DNA of 58,039 bases from Halothiobacillus sp. GTDB lineage: Bacteria; Pseudomonadota; Gammaproteobacteria; Halothiobacillales; Halothiobacillaceae. The DNA lies in NCBI GenBank assembly GCA_024635755.1, contig JAGXIF010000005.1, forward strand, positions 1 through 58,039, written 5' to 3'. The notes beneath the pieces are model-generated. The model was not told the origin of the DNA. It searched no databases and saw only the letters and a program-made list of their open reading frames with translations. The position numbers were made by a program, and so were the translations under genes. Position 1 is the first letter of the stretch. Each line of letters begins with the position of its first letter. Positions 35,742 to 46,036 of the stretch are shown here, in pieces.

Positions 35742-36794
35742 GGCGGGAACGTCCAGTCGGATAAGGTTGCCCGGCCCCCCGCCTTCGCGGACCACGTAGA
35801 TCTGCTGGTCGTCGGCGGAAAAGGCGATGCCTTCCCACTGGTCGATGCGGGGCAGTGAGCGCGAGGCGACAATGCGCTTGATGGCCGTCTGCCAGGATGC
35901 CCCCGCCGGTCGGTGGAAGAAATACAGCGATGAATAGGTCAACACGGCAAGGATGGTGCCGTCGGAGCTCAGGGCCATGCCGCTGGGGCGGTTGGTCTGG
36001 CTGCCGGTCAGGGGCGAGAGCAGCCAGTTGATCGGGTCGGTGGGCGGCAGCCGGCTCAATTCCCCGACGAGCGATGCCTGTCTCACCGGGGCGGCTTCCA
36101 GCCGCTCGCGATTGGAGCGGTCCGCTGTCATGTCGACGGGCACACGGGCGTCGACAGGTAGCCTGTAGAGGCGTGGCGGGTCCTCCCGCTTGGTCAGCAG
36201 CAGGATCCGGTCACTGTGACGATCGAAGACCATGGCCTCGGTATCGGCAGGGCCGTCCGGGTAGCGGTAGCGCAGCAGGGCATCGGGACCGATCCGGAGC
36301 GTCTCGCGGTTGTCGAGTGCCTCCGGCTCTGGGACGAACCAGAGCACATAGTCCGGCCACGAGTCGCGGTTGTCGCCGCTGTCGGCGACGATCAGGGTGT
36401 CGCGATCATCGATGCGAGTGGAGTCGATCGACTCCCAGTCGCGCTGCGTGACCCCCTGAAGTTCCAGGCTGACACCGCACCCCCCCTGGGTAGAGATCCC
36501 GTAGAGGTAGGGCGTGACGCGCTGCGGGGAGCCCGGATCATTGATGTTGTCGTTATGGCTCCACAGCCAGCCGGGGTGGCTCAGTGATTGCGCCAGGCCC
36601 GATGCCTCATCCACCACGGGCGGCAACTCGAGTTCGCTCAGTGGCGCAAGGGCGGCTTGCAGCGCCGGCGGGCCGCTTGCGGCCAGCAAAACGACGCACA
36701 GCCAGACGGCGCCCCGCGGCAAGTGGTGCTGCCAGCCTGTGGCTGGGGAGCTCGTTCTGAAGCGGCTGGGTGGGCTGGATTTGGAGCGAGGCAT
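35718..36794 (-). CDS. Exported beta-propeller-like protein, function unknown
   Basis: A 358-residue protein. A hydrophobic stretch at residues ~28-47 ('AVWLCVVLLAASGPPALQAA') after a long basic leader looks like a signal peptide; a shorter start is possible. The mature part has repeated strand patterns with Trp and Asp turns, for example 'GWLWSHNDNINDPG', 'DTLIVADSGDNRDSWPDYVL' and 'QWEGIAFSADDQQIYVVREG'. These resemble a six- or seven-bladed propeller of the kind seen in phytase-like esterases and SdiA-regulated proteins. No catalytic residues can be assigned. It is preceded by a terminator for the upstream gene. Confidence 0.65.
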   Translation of the reverse strand: MPRSKSSPPSRFRTSSPATGWQHHLPRGAVWLCVVLLAASGPPALQAALAPLSELELPPVVDEASGLAQSLSHPGWLWSHNDNINDPGSPQRVTPYLYGISTQGGCGVSLELQGVTQRDWESIDSTRIDDRDTLIVADSGDNRDSWPDYVLWFVPEPEALDNRETLRIGPDALLRYRYPDGPADTEAMVFDRHSDRILLLTKREDPPRLYRLPVDARVPVDMTADRSNRERLEAAPVRQASLVGELSRLPPTDPINWLLSPLTGSQTNRPSGMALSSDGTILAVLTYSSLYFFHRPAGASWQTAIKRIVASRSLPRIDQWEGIAFSADDQQIYVVREGGGPGNLIRLDVPASLRPDSP

Positions 36795-36816
36795 CGTCTT
36801 TGGCGGGCCTGTTCGT

Positions 36817-36843
36817 CAAAACGCCCCGGCTTACGCCGGGGCG
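36817..36843 (-). terminator. Rho-independent terminator after the DUF2892 gene
   Basis: On the minus strand CGCCCCGGC-GTAA-GCCGGGGCG is followed by TTTTG. The nine-pair stem lies about 70 bases after the DUF2892 stop and 23 bases before the next start, so it insulates the exported-protein gene. Confidence 0.85.
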
Positions 36844-36911
36844 CCGGCGGTTGTCGGGGCGGAGGCCGGTCGGGGACCGGAGTCTGCGGGTATTGCGTTA
36901 CGCCGCGCCGA

Positions 36912-37115
36912 TCAGGGCGACGGACGGTCGGGCTTTTCGCAGGTATCCATGCCGATCAGGCGATAGACCGGGCAGAAGTTGAACAAGCCCGTGGCCAGCG
37001 GGATGATCCCGATATAACCCCACCAGCCGATCACGCCAAAGATGGCGAGTGCGATCAGCGCCACGCCGACCACGATGCGCAACCATTTGTCGATCATTCC
37101 TACATTGGCAGTCAT
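36912..37115 (-). CDS. DUF2892 (YgaP-like transmembrane) small inner-membrane protein
   Basis: A 67-residue protein with two membrane helices: 'WLRIVVGVALIALAIFGVIG' and 'YIGIIPLATGLFNFCPVYRL'. The 'FNFCPVYRLIGMDTCEKP' end, with two cysteines, is typical of DUF2892 domains that occur alone or fused to rhodanese (YgaP). Such proteins are common in sulphur-metabolising bacteria, but the role of stand-alone members is unknown. It is followed by its own terminator. Confidence 0.85.
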   Translation of the reverse strand: MTANVGMIDKWLRIVVGVALIALAIFGVIGWWGYIGIIPLATGLFNFCPVYRLIGMDTCEKPDRPSP

Positions 37116-37167
37116 GCACTAGCTCCTTTTCTTGCGGTTGTCGTGTCAATGACTGTGAGTGTAGAAC

Positions 37168-37461
37168 TTATTCAGCAGATTTCGCGTGATCGACCCGGTG
37201 GAGGGCAATGCGTTTCTCGAAATAGATGCTGAAATCGCCGTAGTCCCAGCGGATGATCGGGGGAGTGGGTGCCTTGCCTTGGGCCGGAATGGGGGCGTGG
37301 CGGCGTTCCGGTTCACCGAAATGGGCAATCACCTGCGACTGGGTCAGGCCGTGGACCGCCGCGTGTGTGGACGTGCCTCCGGTCTGCGCGGCTGCCGGAA
37401 GGGCGCAGGCCATGGCCAGCACCAAGGCCGCGAGCGGCCGGAAGAGGGCAAAGGGTTTCAT
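37168..37461 (-). CDS. Small exported protein of unknown function
   Basis: A 97-residue protein. The start at ATG 37461 (MKPFALFRP) is preferred because GGAG lies six bases before it; ATG 37482 in frame is possible. Residues 1-~25 form a signal peptide ending 'ALPAAAQTGG'. The mature domain has the pattern 'GLTQSQVIAHFGEPERRHAP' and 'PPIIRWDYGDFSIYFEKRIA', which recurs in small periplasmic proteins of gammaproteobacteria resembling SmpA/BamE-type repeats. This suggests a protein-protein role, but I cannot name it. Confidence 0.7.
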   Translation of the reverse strand: MKPFALFRPLAALVLAMACALPAAAQTGGTSTHAAVHGLTQSQVIAHFGEPERRHAPIPAQGKAPTPPIIRWDYGDFSIYFEKRIALHRVDHAKSAE

Positions 37462-37707
37462 GTCGGGCTCCATGTCTTGCATTGATGACTCATTCCCTGA
37501 TGATGTGTGGCGTGCCGCCGTGCCGGTTTCCCGCCGATCCAGACGTGTCGTCGCGGAATTTTCCGTTAGTCTGCGTCACGCCCGCCTCGGCTGCAAGCGG
37601 CCGGCAGGCGGCATCGCTTTGTCCCCGGTGCTGGCGGGCGGGACAGGGTGGCGTTCGCGTATTAGACTGCACTGATTCCAAATTCCTTCCACCACATAGG
37701 GGTCTGC

Positions 37708-38947
37708 ATGCGGCGGACATTCGAATGGATGATCGGGCTGCGCTACACGCGCGCCAAACGACGTAATCGCTTCGTGTCCTTCATCTCGGCCACCTCGATC
37801 ATCGGCATCACGCTGGGGGTGACGGCCCTGATCGTCGTCATTTCGGTGATGAACGGTTTCCAGGACGAGTTGCGTGAGCGCATTCTTGGCATGACTGCGC
37901 ATGTCACCCTCGCCGAACGCGAGGGCACCCTGTCCGACTGGCGCGGGGTGGCCGAACGGGTGGGAGCCGATCCGGCCGTGCAGGCGGTGGCCCCCTATGT
38001 CCAGGCAGAGGGAATGCTGTCGTCTCCGCCGGAGGTTTCCGGAGCGATCGTGCGCGGCATCCAGCCGGATCTCGAGGCCCCGGTGACCGACATCGGTGCC
38101 CACATGCAGGAAGGGGCCTTGGATGGCCTGCGTGGTGGCGAGTTCGGCATTGTGCTGGGTTCGGCGCTGGCCCGTTCGCTGGGCGCCTCGATGGGCGACT
38201 CGCTGATGCTGATCAGTGCCGATGTCGCCGTCACGCCGGTCGGTGGAATACTGCGTCAGCGGAAGTTCACCGTGGTGGGCATCTTCGAGGTCGGAATGTA
38301 CGAGTACGACCGCGGCACCGCCATGATCCACCTCGAGGACGCCCAGGCGCTGTTCCGCACCGGCGGGCGTGTCTCGGGGCTGCGCTTGAAGCTCGATGAC
38401 ATTTTCGCCGCCCCGGCGGTCGCCCGCGGTCTCAATCAGCAGTTGGGCTACCCCTACCTGGCGCAGGACTGGACCCAAACAAACAGCAACTTCTTCCGCG
38501 CCATCCAGATCGAGCGAACGGTGATGTTCGTCATCCTGTCGCTGATCGTGGCGGTGGCGGCCTTCAATATCGTCTCCACCCTGGTGATGCTGGTCACCGA
38601 CAAGCAGGGCGACATCGCCATACTGCGTACGCTCGGCGCTAGCCCGGGGTCGATCATGATGATTTTCATCATTACCGGGGTGTTCATCGGCCTGATCGGC
38701 ACGGCCGTCGGGGTGGGCGTCGGCGTGCTGATCGCCGAGAACATCGACGTGATCGTGCCCTGGATCGAGAATGTCGCCGGTACCCAGTTCATGCCGGCGG
38801 ACGTCTACTACATCAGCGAGGTGCCTTCGAGGCTGGATTGGGCGAACGTCGGGCTGGTCAGCCTGATGGCTTTCGCCCTCTCGTTCCTGGCGACGCTCTA
38901 TCCGGCCTGGCGAGCCTCGCGCGTACAACCGGCACAGGCGCTGCGTT

Positions 38948-38955
<8 letters not shown>
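37708..38955 (+). CDS. lolC: Lipoprotein-releasing ABC transporter permease (LolC/LolE)
   Basis: A 415-residue permease with the LolCE topology: one N-terminal helix ('[20 protein letters not shown]'), a large periplasmic MacB-like domain (residues ~50-270) and three helices in the C-terminal FtsX domain, which includes '[20 protein letters not shown]'. With LolD it extracts outer-membrane lipoproteins from the inner membrane and hands them to LolA. Only one permease gene is next to lolD here, so either a second copy lies elsewhere or this is a single LolF-type permease. It overlaps lolD by eight bases. Confidence 0.9.
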
Positions 38956-39646
<691 letters not shown>

Positions 39647-39787
39647 GGCGCGCCTGCCCGGGGCGTGTCTCCCAAGCGATGCCTGTTGGCTGGGCGCGCG
39701 CTCTGCCCGCCGCCGGCGCTCTTCCGCTGTGTCCCGCAAAACATATTGCGTCCCGCCCGTCAGGGTCTAGTCTTCGTTGCATCGTTC

Positions 39788-39811
39788 CGCCGCCCCCGCC
39801 CGGGGGCGGCG
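39788..39811. promoter_or_regulatory. GC-only hairpin in the leader of the molybdenum-hydroxylase operon
   Basis: CGCCGCCCCC-GCCC-GGGGGCGGCG is a perfect ten-pair stem of G and C only, ending 32 bases before the ATG of the 2Fe-2S subunit and before its GGGAG ribosome-binding site. There is no T tract, so it is not a terminator of the ordinary kind. It could stabilise the messenger or slow translation; this is inference. Confidence 0.5.
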
Positions 39812-39843
39812 CATGATCTGAATGCACATATGGGAGAACCGCC

Positions 39844-40329
39844 ATGGCAAGACTGACCATCAACGGGCGATCCGTGTCCCTCGAGGTCGCCGATGACATG
39901 CCCCTCTTGTGGGCAATCCGCGACTACATCGGCCTGACCGGCACTAAATACGGCTGTGGCGCATCGCTATGCGGGGCCTGCACCGTGCACGTCGATGGCA
40001 AGGCCACCCGATCCTGCATCACGCCGATCGCCTCCGTGGACGGCAGCGACGTCACCACCATCGAGGGCCTGTCCTCGGGAGGCGATCATCCTGTTCAGCT
40101 GGCCTGGGTGGCCGAGGATGCGCCGCAATGCGGGTTTTGCCAGTCCGGTCAGATCATGCAGGCAGCCGCCCTGCTCGCCGACAACCCCGATCCCTCGGAT
40201 GAGGAGATCGACAAGGCGATGAAGGGCAACCTCTGTCGTTGTGGCACCTACAACCAGATCCGCGCGGCCATCAAGCATGCCGCCCGAGCCAACATGGCCG
40301 GCAATGACGGCGAGGAGGTCTCGGTATGA
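39844..40329 (+). CDS. 2Fe-2S subunit of a molybdenum hydroxylase (IorA-like)
   Basis: A 161-residue protein with the two 2Fe-2S domains of the xanthine oxidase family. The plant-ferredoxin-like cluster is in '[19 protein letters not shown]', and the helical second cluster is in '[17 protein letters not shown]' and '[20 protein letters not shown]'. It carries electrons from the molybdenum centre in the next gene. Absence of a separate FAD subunit and the pairing with a Tat-exported large subunit resemble isoquinoline 1-oxidoreductase and related aldehyde dehydrogenases. Its stop overlaps the next start (ATGA). Confidence 0.9.
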   Translation: MARLTINGRSVSLEVADDMPLLWAIRDYIGLTGTKYGCGASLCGACTVHVDGKATRSCITPIASVDGSDVTTIEGLSSGGDHPVQLAWVAEDAPQCGFCQSGQIMQAAALLADNPDPSDEEIDKAMKGNLCRCGTYNQIRAAIKHAARANMAGNDGEEVSV

Positions 40330-42464
40330 CCACGCGCAGACAGTTTCTCAAGGTTTCCGCCGCGGTCGGCGGCGGCCTGCTGGTCGGTTTTCGTCTGGGT
40401 GCCCCGGAAACGGCCATGGCGGCCGAAGGCGGCGATGATTCCACCGACGCGGCAGGGGTGTTCCAGCCCAATGCCTGGGTCGAGATGCATCCGGATGGTC
40501 GCACCATGCTGACCATCTCCGGCTCTGAGATGGGCCAGGGCGCGATGACGGTGATCCCGATGATGATCGCCGAAGAGCTCGACCTGCCCTGGGGAGCATT
40601 CGACACCCGGTTTGCCCCCGCCGACGAGGCCTACAGCAACCCGGCGCTGGGCGCCCAGGTGACCGGTGGCAGCGCCACGGTGCGTGGCTTCTACTCCACG
40701 CTGCGCGAAGTGGGCGCGGCCACGCGGGAAATGCTTATGCAGGCCGCGGCCAACCGCTGGGGCGTGCCGATCTCCGAGTTGCGCACCGAACCGGGCGTGG
40801 TGTTGCATGTCGCCACCGGCCGGCAGGCCGAGTACAAGACCCTGGTCGGGGATGCCGCCGGGCTCGAGCCGCCCGAGAATGTCTTCACCAAGGACCGCGC
40901 CGATTTCCGGATCATCGGCAAGCCGATGAAGCGGCTCGATTCACCGCAGAAGGTCAACGGCCAGGCCGAGTTCGGCATGGATGTCCGTCCGGGGAACGTG
41001 CTGATGGCCAGCGTGGAGCGCTGCCCGGTCTTCGGCGGCAAACTGAAGTCCGTGGAGACCGGCAAGGCCCGCAAGTCGGCCAATGTCGAGGACGTGATCG
41101 AGCTTGACCACGGCGTTGCCGTTTTGGCGCGCGACTGGTGGAGCGCCGACCAGGCGAGGAAGAAGCTCTGGATTGAATGGGACGAAGGCGAGTTGGCCGA
41201 TCTCGATGACGAGGGGATCGACGCCCAGTTCCGCGAAGGCGTCAAGAAGGACGCTCGGCCGGCCCGCACCGAAGGGCGCGGCGCCGGTGCCCTGGGCAGC
41301 GAGGAAAACACCCTCTCGGCCACCTATCGCGTGCCGTACCTGGCGCACACGACCATGGAGCCGATGAATGCCACGGCCTCGGTGACCGACACCGGTGTCA
41401 CCGTGTGGGTGCCGACGCAGGCGCCGGGGTCGGTGCAGCAGGTGGCCGCCGAGATTGCCGGCGTGTCGCCCGAGCAGGTGACGGTGCATACCACCTTCCT
41501 CGGTGGCGGCTTCGGCCGGCGATTCGAGACCGACTTCGTCCGCGAGGCGGTAACCCTGTCGAAGCAGGCCGGCCGGCCGGTCAAGGTGATCTACTCTCGC
41601 CCGGACGACGTGCAGCACGACTTCTATCGGCCGGCGGCCTACAACGAGTTGTCGGCAACGCTGGGTGACGACGGCATGCCGGTGACCTGGGTGCATCGTA
41701 TTGCGGGCCCGTCGATCTGGTCGCGCGTCGCCCCCGGGATGGTCAAGGACGGCATCGACCCGGCGGCGGTCGAGGGCGCGGCCGACCACCCCTACCAGAT
41801 TGATAACATCGCCGTCTCCTATGCCAATATCGATCCGGGCATCCCGGTGGGTTTCTGGCGCTCGGTGGGGCATTCGCAGAACGCCTACATCGTGGAGTCG
41901 TTCCTCGACGAGCTGGCGCGCCGGGCGGAGATCGACCCGGTCGAGTATCGGCGCCGACTGTTGAAGGCTGATTCCCGGCATATCGGCGTGCTCGAACGGG
42001 CCGCCCAGATGGCCGGCTGGGGTGGTGATCTGCCCGAGGGCCAGGCCCAGGGCGTGGCGCTGGCCGAGTCCTTCGGCAGTTATTGTGCCGAGGTGGCGCA
42101 GGTGTCGATCGAGAACGGCAAACCGCGCGTGCACAAGGTCTTCTGCGCGATCGACTGCGGGATTGCCGTCAATCCGGCCGGTGTGGAGCGCCAGATACAC
42201 TCCTCGATCGCATACGGGCTGACGGCGGCACTGTCCGGCCAGATCACCATCAAGAACGGTCGTGTCCAGCAGCAGAACTTCCATAATTACCCGGCCCTGT
42301 CGATCGACCAGATGCCCGAGGTCGAGGTCAGCATCGTCGATTCCGGTCAGCCGCCGGGCGGCGTGGGCGAGCCCGGTCTGCCACCGCTGGCACCCGCGGT
42401 GGTCAACGCGCTGGCCGTGCTGACCGGTAAGCCGGTGCGCAGCCTGCCGATCAAGCTGGGCTGA
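40326..42464 (+). CDS. Molybdopterin-binding subunit of a molybdenum hydroxylase (IorB-like), Tat-exported
   Basis: A 712-residue large subunit. The N-terminus '[20 protein letters not shown]' is a twin-arginine signal, so the folded complex probably works in the periplasm. Cofactor-binding pieces include '[20 protein letters not shown]', '[17 protein letters not shown]' and '[19 protein letters not shown]', where the conserved Glu is the expected catalytic base. The family oxidises N-heterocycles or aldehydes using water. The true substrate is unknown. XdhC and a MocA-like gene directly downstream indicate a dedicated cofactor supply. Confidence 0.88.
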   Translation: MTTRRQFLKVSAAVGGGLLVGFRLGAPETAMAAEGGDDSTDAAGVFQPNAWVEMHPDGRTMLTISGSEMGQGAMTVIPMMIAEELDLPWGAFDTRFAPADEAYSNPALGAQVTGGSATVRGFYSTLREVGAATREMLMQAAANRWGVPISELRTEPGVVLHVATGRQAEYKTLVGDAAGLEPPENVFTKDRADFRIIGKPMKRLDSPQKVNGQAEFGMDVRPGNVLMASVERCPVFGGKLKSVETGKARKSANVEDVIELDHGVAVLARDWWSADQARKKLWIEWDEGELADLDDEGIDAQFREGVKKDARPARTEGRGAGALGSEENTLSATYRVPYLAHTTMEPMNATASVTDTGVTVWVPTQAPGSVQQVAAEIAGVSPEQVTVHTTFLGGGFGRRFETDFVREAVTLSKQAGRPVKVIYSRPDDVQHDFYRPAAYNELSATLGDDGMPVTWVHRIAGPSIWSRVAPGMVKDGIDPAAVEGAADHPYQIDNIAVSYANIDPGIPVGFWRSVGHSQNAYIVESFLDELARRAEIDPVEYRRRLLKADSRHIGVLERAAQMAGWGGDLPEGQAQGVALAESFGSYCAEVAQVSIENGKPRVHKVFCAIDCGIAVNPAGVERQIHSSIAYGLTAALSGQITIKNGRVQQQNFHNYPALSIDQMPEVEVSIVDSGQPPGGVGEPGLPPLAPAVVNALAVLTGKPVRSLPIKLG

Positions 42465-42470
42465 AGGCCG

Positions 42471-43514
42471 GTGAGTGTCCATGATGACACCCTCGACGCC
42501 TTGCGGCTGGCCGTCGAGGGGCTGTCGGCCGGCCACGAGGTGGCAATGGCCACGGTGCTGCGGACCTTCGGCTCGGCACCCCGTCGACCCGGTTCACTCT
42601 GGGTCATCGTCGATCCGGCCTCCGCCCAACCGGCCATGCGCGGCTCGGTCTCGGGCGGCTGCGTCGAGGACGATCTGCTCGATTGGCTGCGTGAGCGATC
42701 GCGGTCTCGGGGTCTCGATCCGGGGCCGCAGCGGCGTGCCTATGATGGCGCAACCCATCCGGGGTTGCCCTGCGGCGGCACGCTCGAGGTGCTGGTGGAG
42801 TGGCCAACGGGTGCGGCGCAAGTCCGCCCGGCCATCGAGGCCCTCGAGCAGCGTCGGGTGACCTGGCGCGCGGTCGATCTGGCCAGCGGGCGGGTCGACT
42901 GGCACCCCGATCCGCAGCAGGACAATGCGTCGGTGGCGGAAACGCCGGTCGAGCGCGGTGGCCAGCTGGCCGTCCCGTTCGGCCCGGTCTGGCGCCTGCT
43001 GCTGTTCGGTGGTGGCGCAGTGGCGCGTCACCTGGTGCCGCAAGCCCAGGCCCTGGGGTTCGACGTGACGGTCTGCGACCCCCGGCCCTCGGCCAACGAC
43101 GGATTGTCCGGTCTGCCCGCTGTGTCCCTGGACCGGCGTGCGCCCGAGCGGGTGATCGCCGAGGCCGGCCTGGATGCCCGTACGGCTGTGATCGCCGTTG
43201 CCCACGACCCGCGTGTCGACGACCTGGCCCTGATGGATGCACTGGCCTCGCCGGCCTTTTACGTCGCCGCGATGGGAGGTCGGCAGACCAGCGAGGCACG
43301 CCGGGAGCGGCTGGCGGGGCTGGGTGTGGACACCAGCCGCCTGCGTGCGCCGGCCGGCCTGGACATCGGTTCGCACACGCCGGCGGAGATCGCCGTGTCG
43401 ATCGCCGCCGAGCTGGTCGCGGCGCGCAGTCTGGCCCGTCGCGCGGCCCCACCCGGGCCTGCCCGGTCACAACGGGCGCCCGCTGCGGCGACCTCTCCCG
43501 ACCGTGGGCATTGA
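42471..43514 (+). CDS. xdhC: XdhC/CoxI family molybdenum cofactor insertion protein
   Basis: A 347-residue protein starting at GTG 42471, six bases after the large subunit. The N-terminal XdhC domain has 'AMATVLRTFGSAPRRPGSLW' and 'GSVSGGCVEDDLLDWLRE'. The C-terminal Rossmann domain has 'LLLFGGGAVARHLVPQAQAL' and 'YVAAMGGRQTSEARRERLAG'. Such proteins bind sulphurated molybdenum cofactor and load it into xanthine-oxidase-type enzymes, here presumably the IorB-like subunit before Tat export. Confidence 0.9.
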   Translation: MSVHDDTLDALRLAVEGLSAGHEVAMATVLRTFGSAPRRPGSLWVIVDPASAQPAMRGSVSGGCVEDDLLDWLRERSRSRGLDPGPQRRAYDGATHPGLPCGGTLEVLVEWPTGAAQVRPAIEALEQRRVTWRAVDLASGRVDWHPDPQQDNASVAETPVERGGQLAVPFGPVWRLLLFGGGAVARHLVPQAQALGFDVTVCDPRPSANDGLSGLPAVSLDRRAPERVIAEAGLDARTAVIAVAHDPRVDDLALMDALASPAFYVAAMGGRQTSEARRERLAGLGVDTSRLRAPAGLDIGSHTPAEIAVSIAAELVAARSLARRAAPPGPARSQRAPAAATSPDRGH

Positions 43515-44115
43515 GCCACCCGGGGCAGAGTTCGGAGAGGGGCTGGTCGGCATCGTCCTCGCCGCTGGCCAGTCGCGCCGATTCGGACAGGACAAGCGCT
43601 GGGTCGATTACCATGGCGAGCCGTTGCTCGCGCATGCTCTGGCGACGGCCTGCTCGGTCTGTCCACGTGTCCTGCTGGTAGTCGATCGGCCGGAACCCCG
43701 GTTCGATCGATGGGCGAATCGAGACCAGGTGGAGCTCGTGGTCTGCCCGGCAGCGGTCGAGGGCCTCTCGGCCAGCCGTGGCTGTGCACTCGCTCATTTG
43801 GCAGAAGGCGAGCCGCCGGCCGGCCTGCTGTTCTTTCTGGGTGACATGCCGGAGGTGCGGCCCGCCGACGTCCAGCGCGTGGCGCAGGCGATGCTGGCGC
43901 TCGACCGCCCCGCCCGGCCGACATATGCCGGCCAGCCCGGCCACCCGGTCGCCTTCCCCGGGCGGCTGCTGGTCGACCTCTGTGGCCGAGGTGGCCACGA
44001 TCTGCGCGCCCGCTTCGAGGCGGAGGACGGCCAGTGGGTCGTTTGTGCCAGCCCGGGCGTGATCCGGGACGTGGACCGTCCGGCCGATCTTGCCAGGGTG
44101 CCTCAGCAGACCTGA
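43504..44115 (+). CDS. MobA/MocA-like molybdenum cofactor nucleotidyltransferase
   Basis: A 203-residue protein with the nucleotidyltransferase start 'GIVLAAGQSRRFGQDKRWVD' and 'GLLFFLGDMPEVRPADVQRV', followed by 'AGQPGHPVAFPGRLLVDL'. It should attach CMP (MocA) or GMP (MobA) to molybdopterin. The pairing with XdhC and a xanthine-oxidase-type enzyme favours MocA, which makes the cytosine dinucleotide form. GTG 43504 is the only good start between the xdhC end and the first domain residues; it overlaps xdhC by 11 bases. The frame further upstream is the shadow of xdhC. Confidence 0.82.
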   Translation: MGIEPPGAEFGEGLVGIVLAAGQSRRFGQDKRWVDYHGEPLLAHALATACSVCPRVLLVVDRPEPRFDRWANRDQVELVVCPAAVEGLSASRGCALAHLAEGEPPAGLLFFLGDMPEVRPADVQRVAQAMLALDRPARPTYAGQPGHPVAFPGRLLVDLCGRGGHDLRARFEAEDGQWVVCASPGVIRDVDRPADLARVPQQT

Positions 44116-44526
44116 GGCTTCACGCCACATGGCATGTCGCTGTGAATCGGTCGGAGAATGCTCATTACGTGCAAAGGGAGGTGGCCGTGAGCCGCTTCCC
44201 TCGTCAATGTTGGGTCCCCGAGGCGGTCGCTACCATGCTTTCGACTTGATCTTGGCGCCGCGGAGCAACCCCCGACGGATAATGTCATCCTCCGACTCGC
44301 ATGCCGCCGGAGGAGAGACTGGCACGGCGCTCGGGTCACTTGTGTCCGGCGCCGATCTTCCGCTTGTGCTAACTTTTCGGGAGCCGTGTCCCTCGTCATC
44401 GGCCGGAGGAGGGGTGAGGGCCTCCGGAGAATTGAAGGCTGGGGTTAGGCCTGATGCACGGTTCATGCAGAGGCTCGCCGAACCCCCTGTTGCCCCTATC
44501 CACCGAATTGCACCCAAGGACCCCGG
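44116..44526 (+). other. 411-base leader before the sucrose operon with hairpins and a short possible peptide
   Basis: No ordinary gene is present. CCGGAGGAG occurs twice (44307-44315 and 44403-44411), each as an arm of a stem: CCTCCG/CGGAGG (44289-44313) and CCGGAGG/CCTCCGG (44403-44427). A 20-codon frame from GTG 44187 to TGA 44249 follows a strong GGGAGG site and could be a leader peptide. A weak promoter TTGGCG-N19-GATAAT (44253-44283) is possible. Nothing else was recognised. Confidence 0.4.
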
Positions 44527-46032
44527 ATGAACGAGCGTCCGCACACCAGTCGCGCTACCGAGCCGCTGCACGCCACGCGCCATTGTTTTGCCTCTCCCCG
44601 CTTTGCCGACGAGTCGGCAGTGCTGGCGGATGCCTACCGACTGCTTGATGATGCGGTAATCCGTTACGAAGGGCGCCCCGTGGGCACCATGGCCAGTCTC
44701 GATCCACGCGCCCCGGCGGACAACTACCGCGACTGCTTTGTCAGGGACTTCGTCTCCTCGGCGTTCCTGATGCTGCTCGAAGGACGCTCGGACGTTGTGC
44801 GCGAGTTTCTCGCCATGATCCTGCGCATGCGTGGCCAGCAGGAAGAGCTGGAAGGCCAGCAGATTGCCCCCGGCGTGCTGCCGGCCTCGTTTCGGGTCAT
44901 TACCCTGGATGATGGCAGTGAGCAGTTGTCGGCCGACTTCGGCGACCGGGCGATCGGGCGGGTGGCCCCGGTGGATTCCATGATGTGGTGGACCGTCTTG
45001 CTGCGGGCCTACGTAAATTTCACCGGCGACATGGCCTTTGCCCACACCCCCGAGGTGCAGCGGGGGCTGAGAATGATCTTGAGCCTGTGCCTCCAGAGCC
45101 GCTTCGAGGTGTTCCCGACGCTGCTGGTGCCCGACGGGTCGTTCATGATCGATCGGCGCATGGGCGTCAACGGCCATCCGCTGGAGATTCAGGCGCTGTT
45201 CGACATGACCCTGCGCGCGGCCGATCTGCTCACCCGCGACGAGGGCAGCCGCTGGCTGATCGATCTGGCCGCGCGCCGGCGCCAGGTCATGCGTGACTAT
45301 GTGCGTCGCTACTATTGGCTGGACCTGGATGTGCTAAACGAGGTACATCGCTATTCCACCGAAAAGTTCGGTCATGATGTTGACAACGTCTTTAATATCT
45401 ACCCGGAGTCGATCCCCGAATGGGTGCCAGACTGGTTGCCCGACGATGGTGGCTATTTCGTCGGGAATCTCGGTCCGGGGCGCATCGATTTCCGTTTTTT
45501 CTCGCAAGGCAATTTCCTGACTACCCTTTCCGGTATGGCTACCCCGGAACAGGCCGGGATGCAAATGCAGACGGTGGCCGATCGCTGGGATGACTTGATC
45601 GGCCAGATGCCGGTCAAGCTGGTCTACCCGGCGGTGGGGGGCGTGGAATGGCGGCTGATGACGGGGTCGGACCCCAAGAACGTCGCGTGGTCCTATCACA
45701 ACGGTGGCAACTGGCCGGTCTTGATCTGGCCGATGGTGGCCGCCTCCCTGGTCGCGGGGCGCCAGGACCTGGGCGAACGGGCCTACCGGGTGGCCGAGCG
45801 GCGCCTGATGAAGGACAACTGGCCCGAGTACTACGACGGGCGTCACGGTCGGCTGATTGGTCGTCGGGCCAACCTCGACCAGGTATGGAGTGCGACCGGC
45901 CTGCTGCTGGCCCGGCATCTGCTGGAGTCGCCGGACAGTCTGGAACGCCTGGCCCTGACGGAAAGCGAACAGGGGGCCTCGCCAGCGGGTGACCGCGATG
46001 GGGACAGGGCCGCCGGTCAAGGAGTGGGTTGA
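44527..46032 (+). CDS. GH100 alkaline/neutral invertase
   Basis: A 501-residue protein of glycoside hydrolase family 100, the neutral invertases of plants, cyanobacteria and some proteobacteria that cleave sucrose into glucose and fructose. Family signatures are 'DNYRDCFVRDFVSSAFLML', 'GRVAPVDSMMWWTVLLRAY' (the Asp here is the expected catalytic acid), 'SRFEVFPTLLVPDGSFMIDR', 'HPLEIQALFDMTLRAADLL' and 'WSYHNGGNWPVLIWPMVAAS'. No signal peptide, so cytosolic. AAGGA precedes the ATG. It sits first in an operon with sucrose-phosphate synthase and phosphatase, so synthesis and breakdown of sucrose are encoded together. Confidence 0.9.
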   Translation: MNERPHTSRATEPLHATRHCFASPRFADESAVLADAYRLLDDAVIRYEGRPVGTMASLDPRAPADNYRDCFVRDFVSSAFLMLLEGRSDVVREFLAMILRMRGQQEELEGQQIAPGVLPASFRVITLDDGSEQLSADFGDRAIGRVAPVDSMMWWTVLLRAYVNFTGDMAFAHTPEVQRGLRMILSLCLQSRFEVFPTLLVPDGSFMIDRRMGVNGHPLEIQALFDMTLRAADLLTRDEGSRWLIDLAARRRQVMRDYVRRYYWLDLDVLNEVHRYSTEKFGHDVDNVFNIYPESIPEWVPDWLPDDGGYFVGNLGPGRIDFRFFSQGNFLTTLSGMATPEQAGMQMQTVADRWDDLIGQMPVKLVYPAVGGVEWRLMTGSDPKNVAWSYHNGGNWPVLIWPMVAASLVAGRQDLGERAYRVAERRLMKDNWPEYYDGRHGRLIGRRANLDQVWSATGLLLARHLLESPDSLERLALTESEQGASPAGDRDGDRAAGQGVG

Positions 46033-46036
46033 TGTG

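Noticed and set aside
39788..39811. Leader hairpin as a molybdenum cofactor riboswitch
   Set aside because: It is a single GC stem without the multi-helix core of the Moco RNA motif.
44253..44283. Promoter TTGGCG-N19-GATAAT for the sucrose operon
   Set aside because: Spacing is two bases longer than ideal and the -35 match is weak; noted within the leader entry but not annotated separately.
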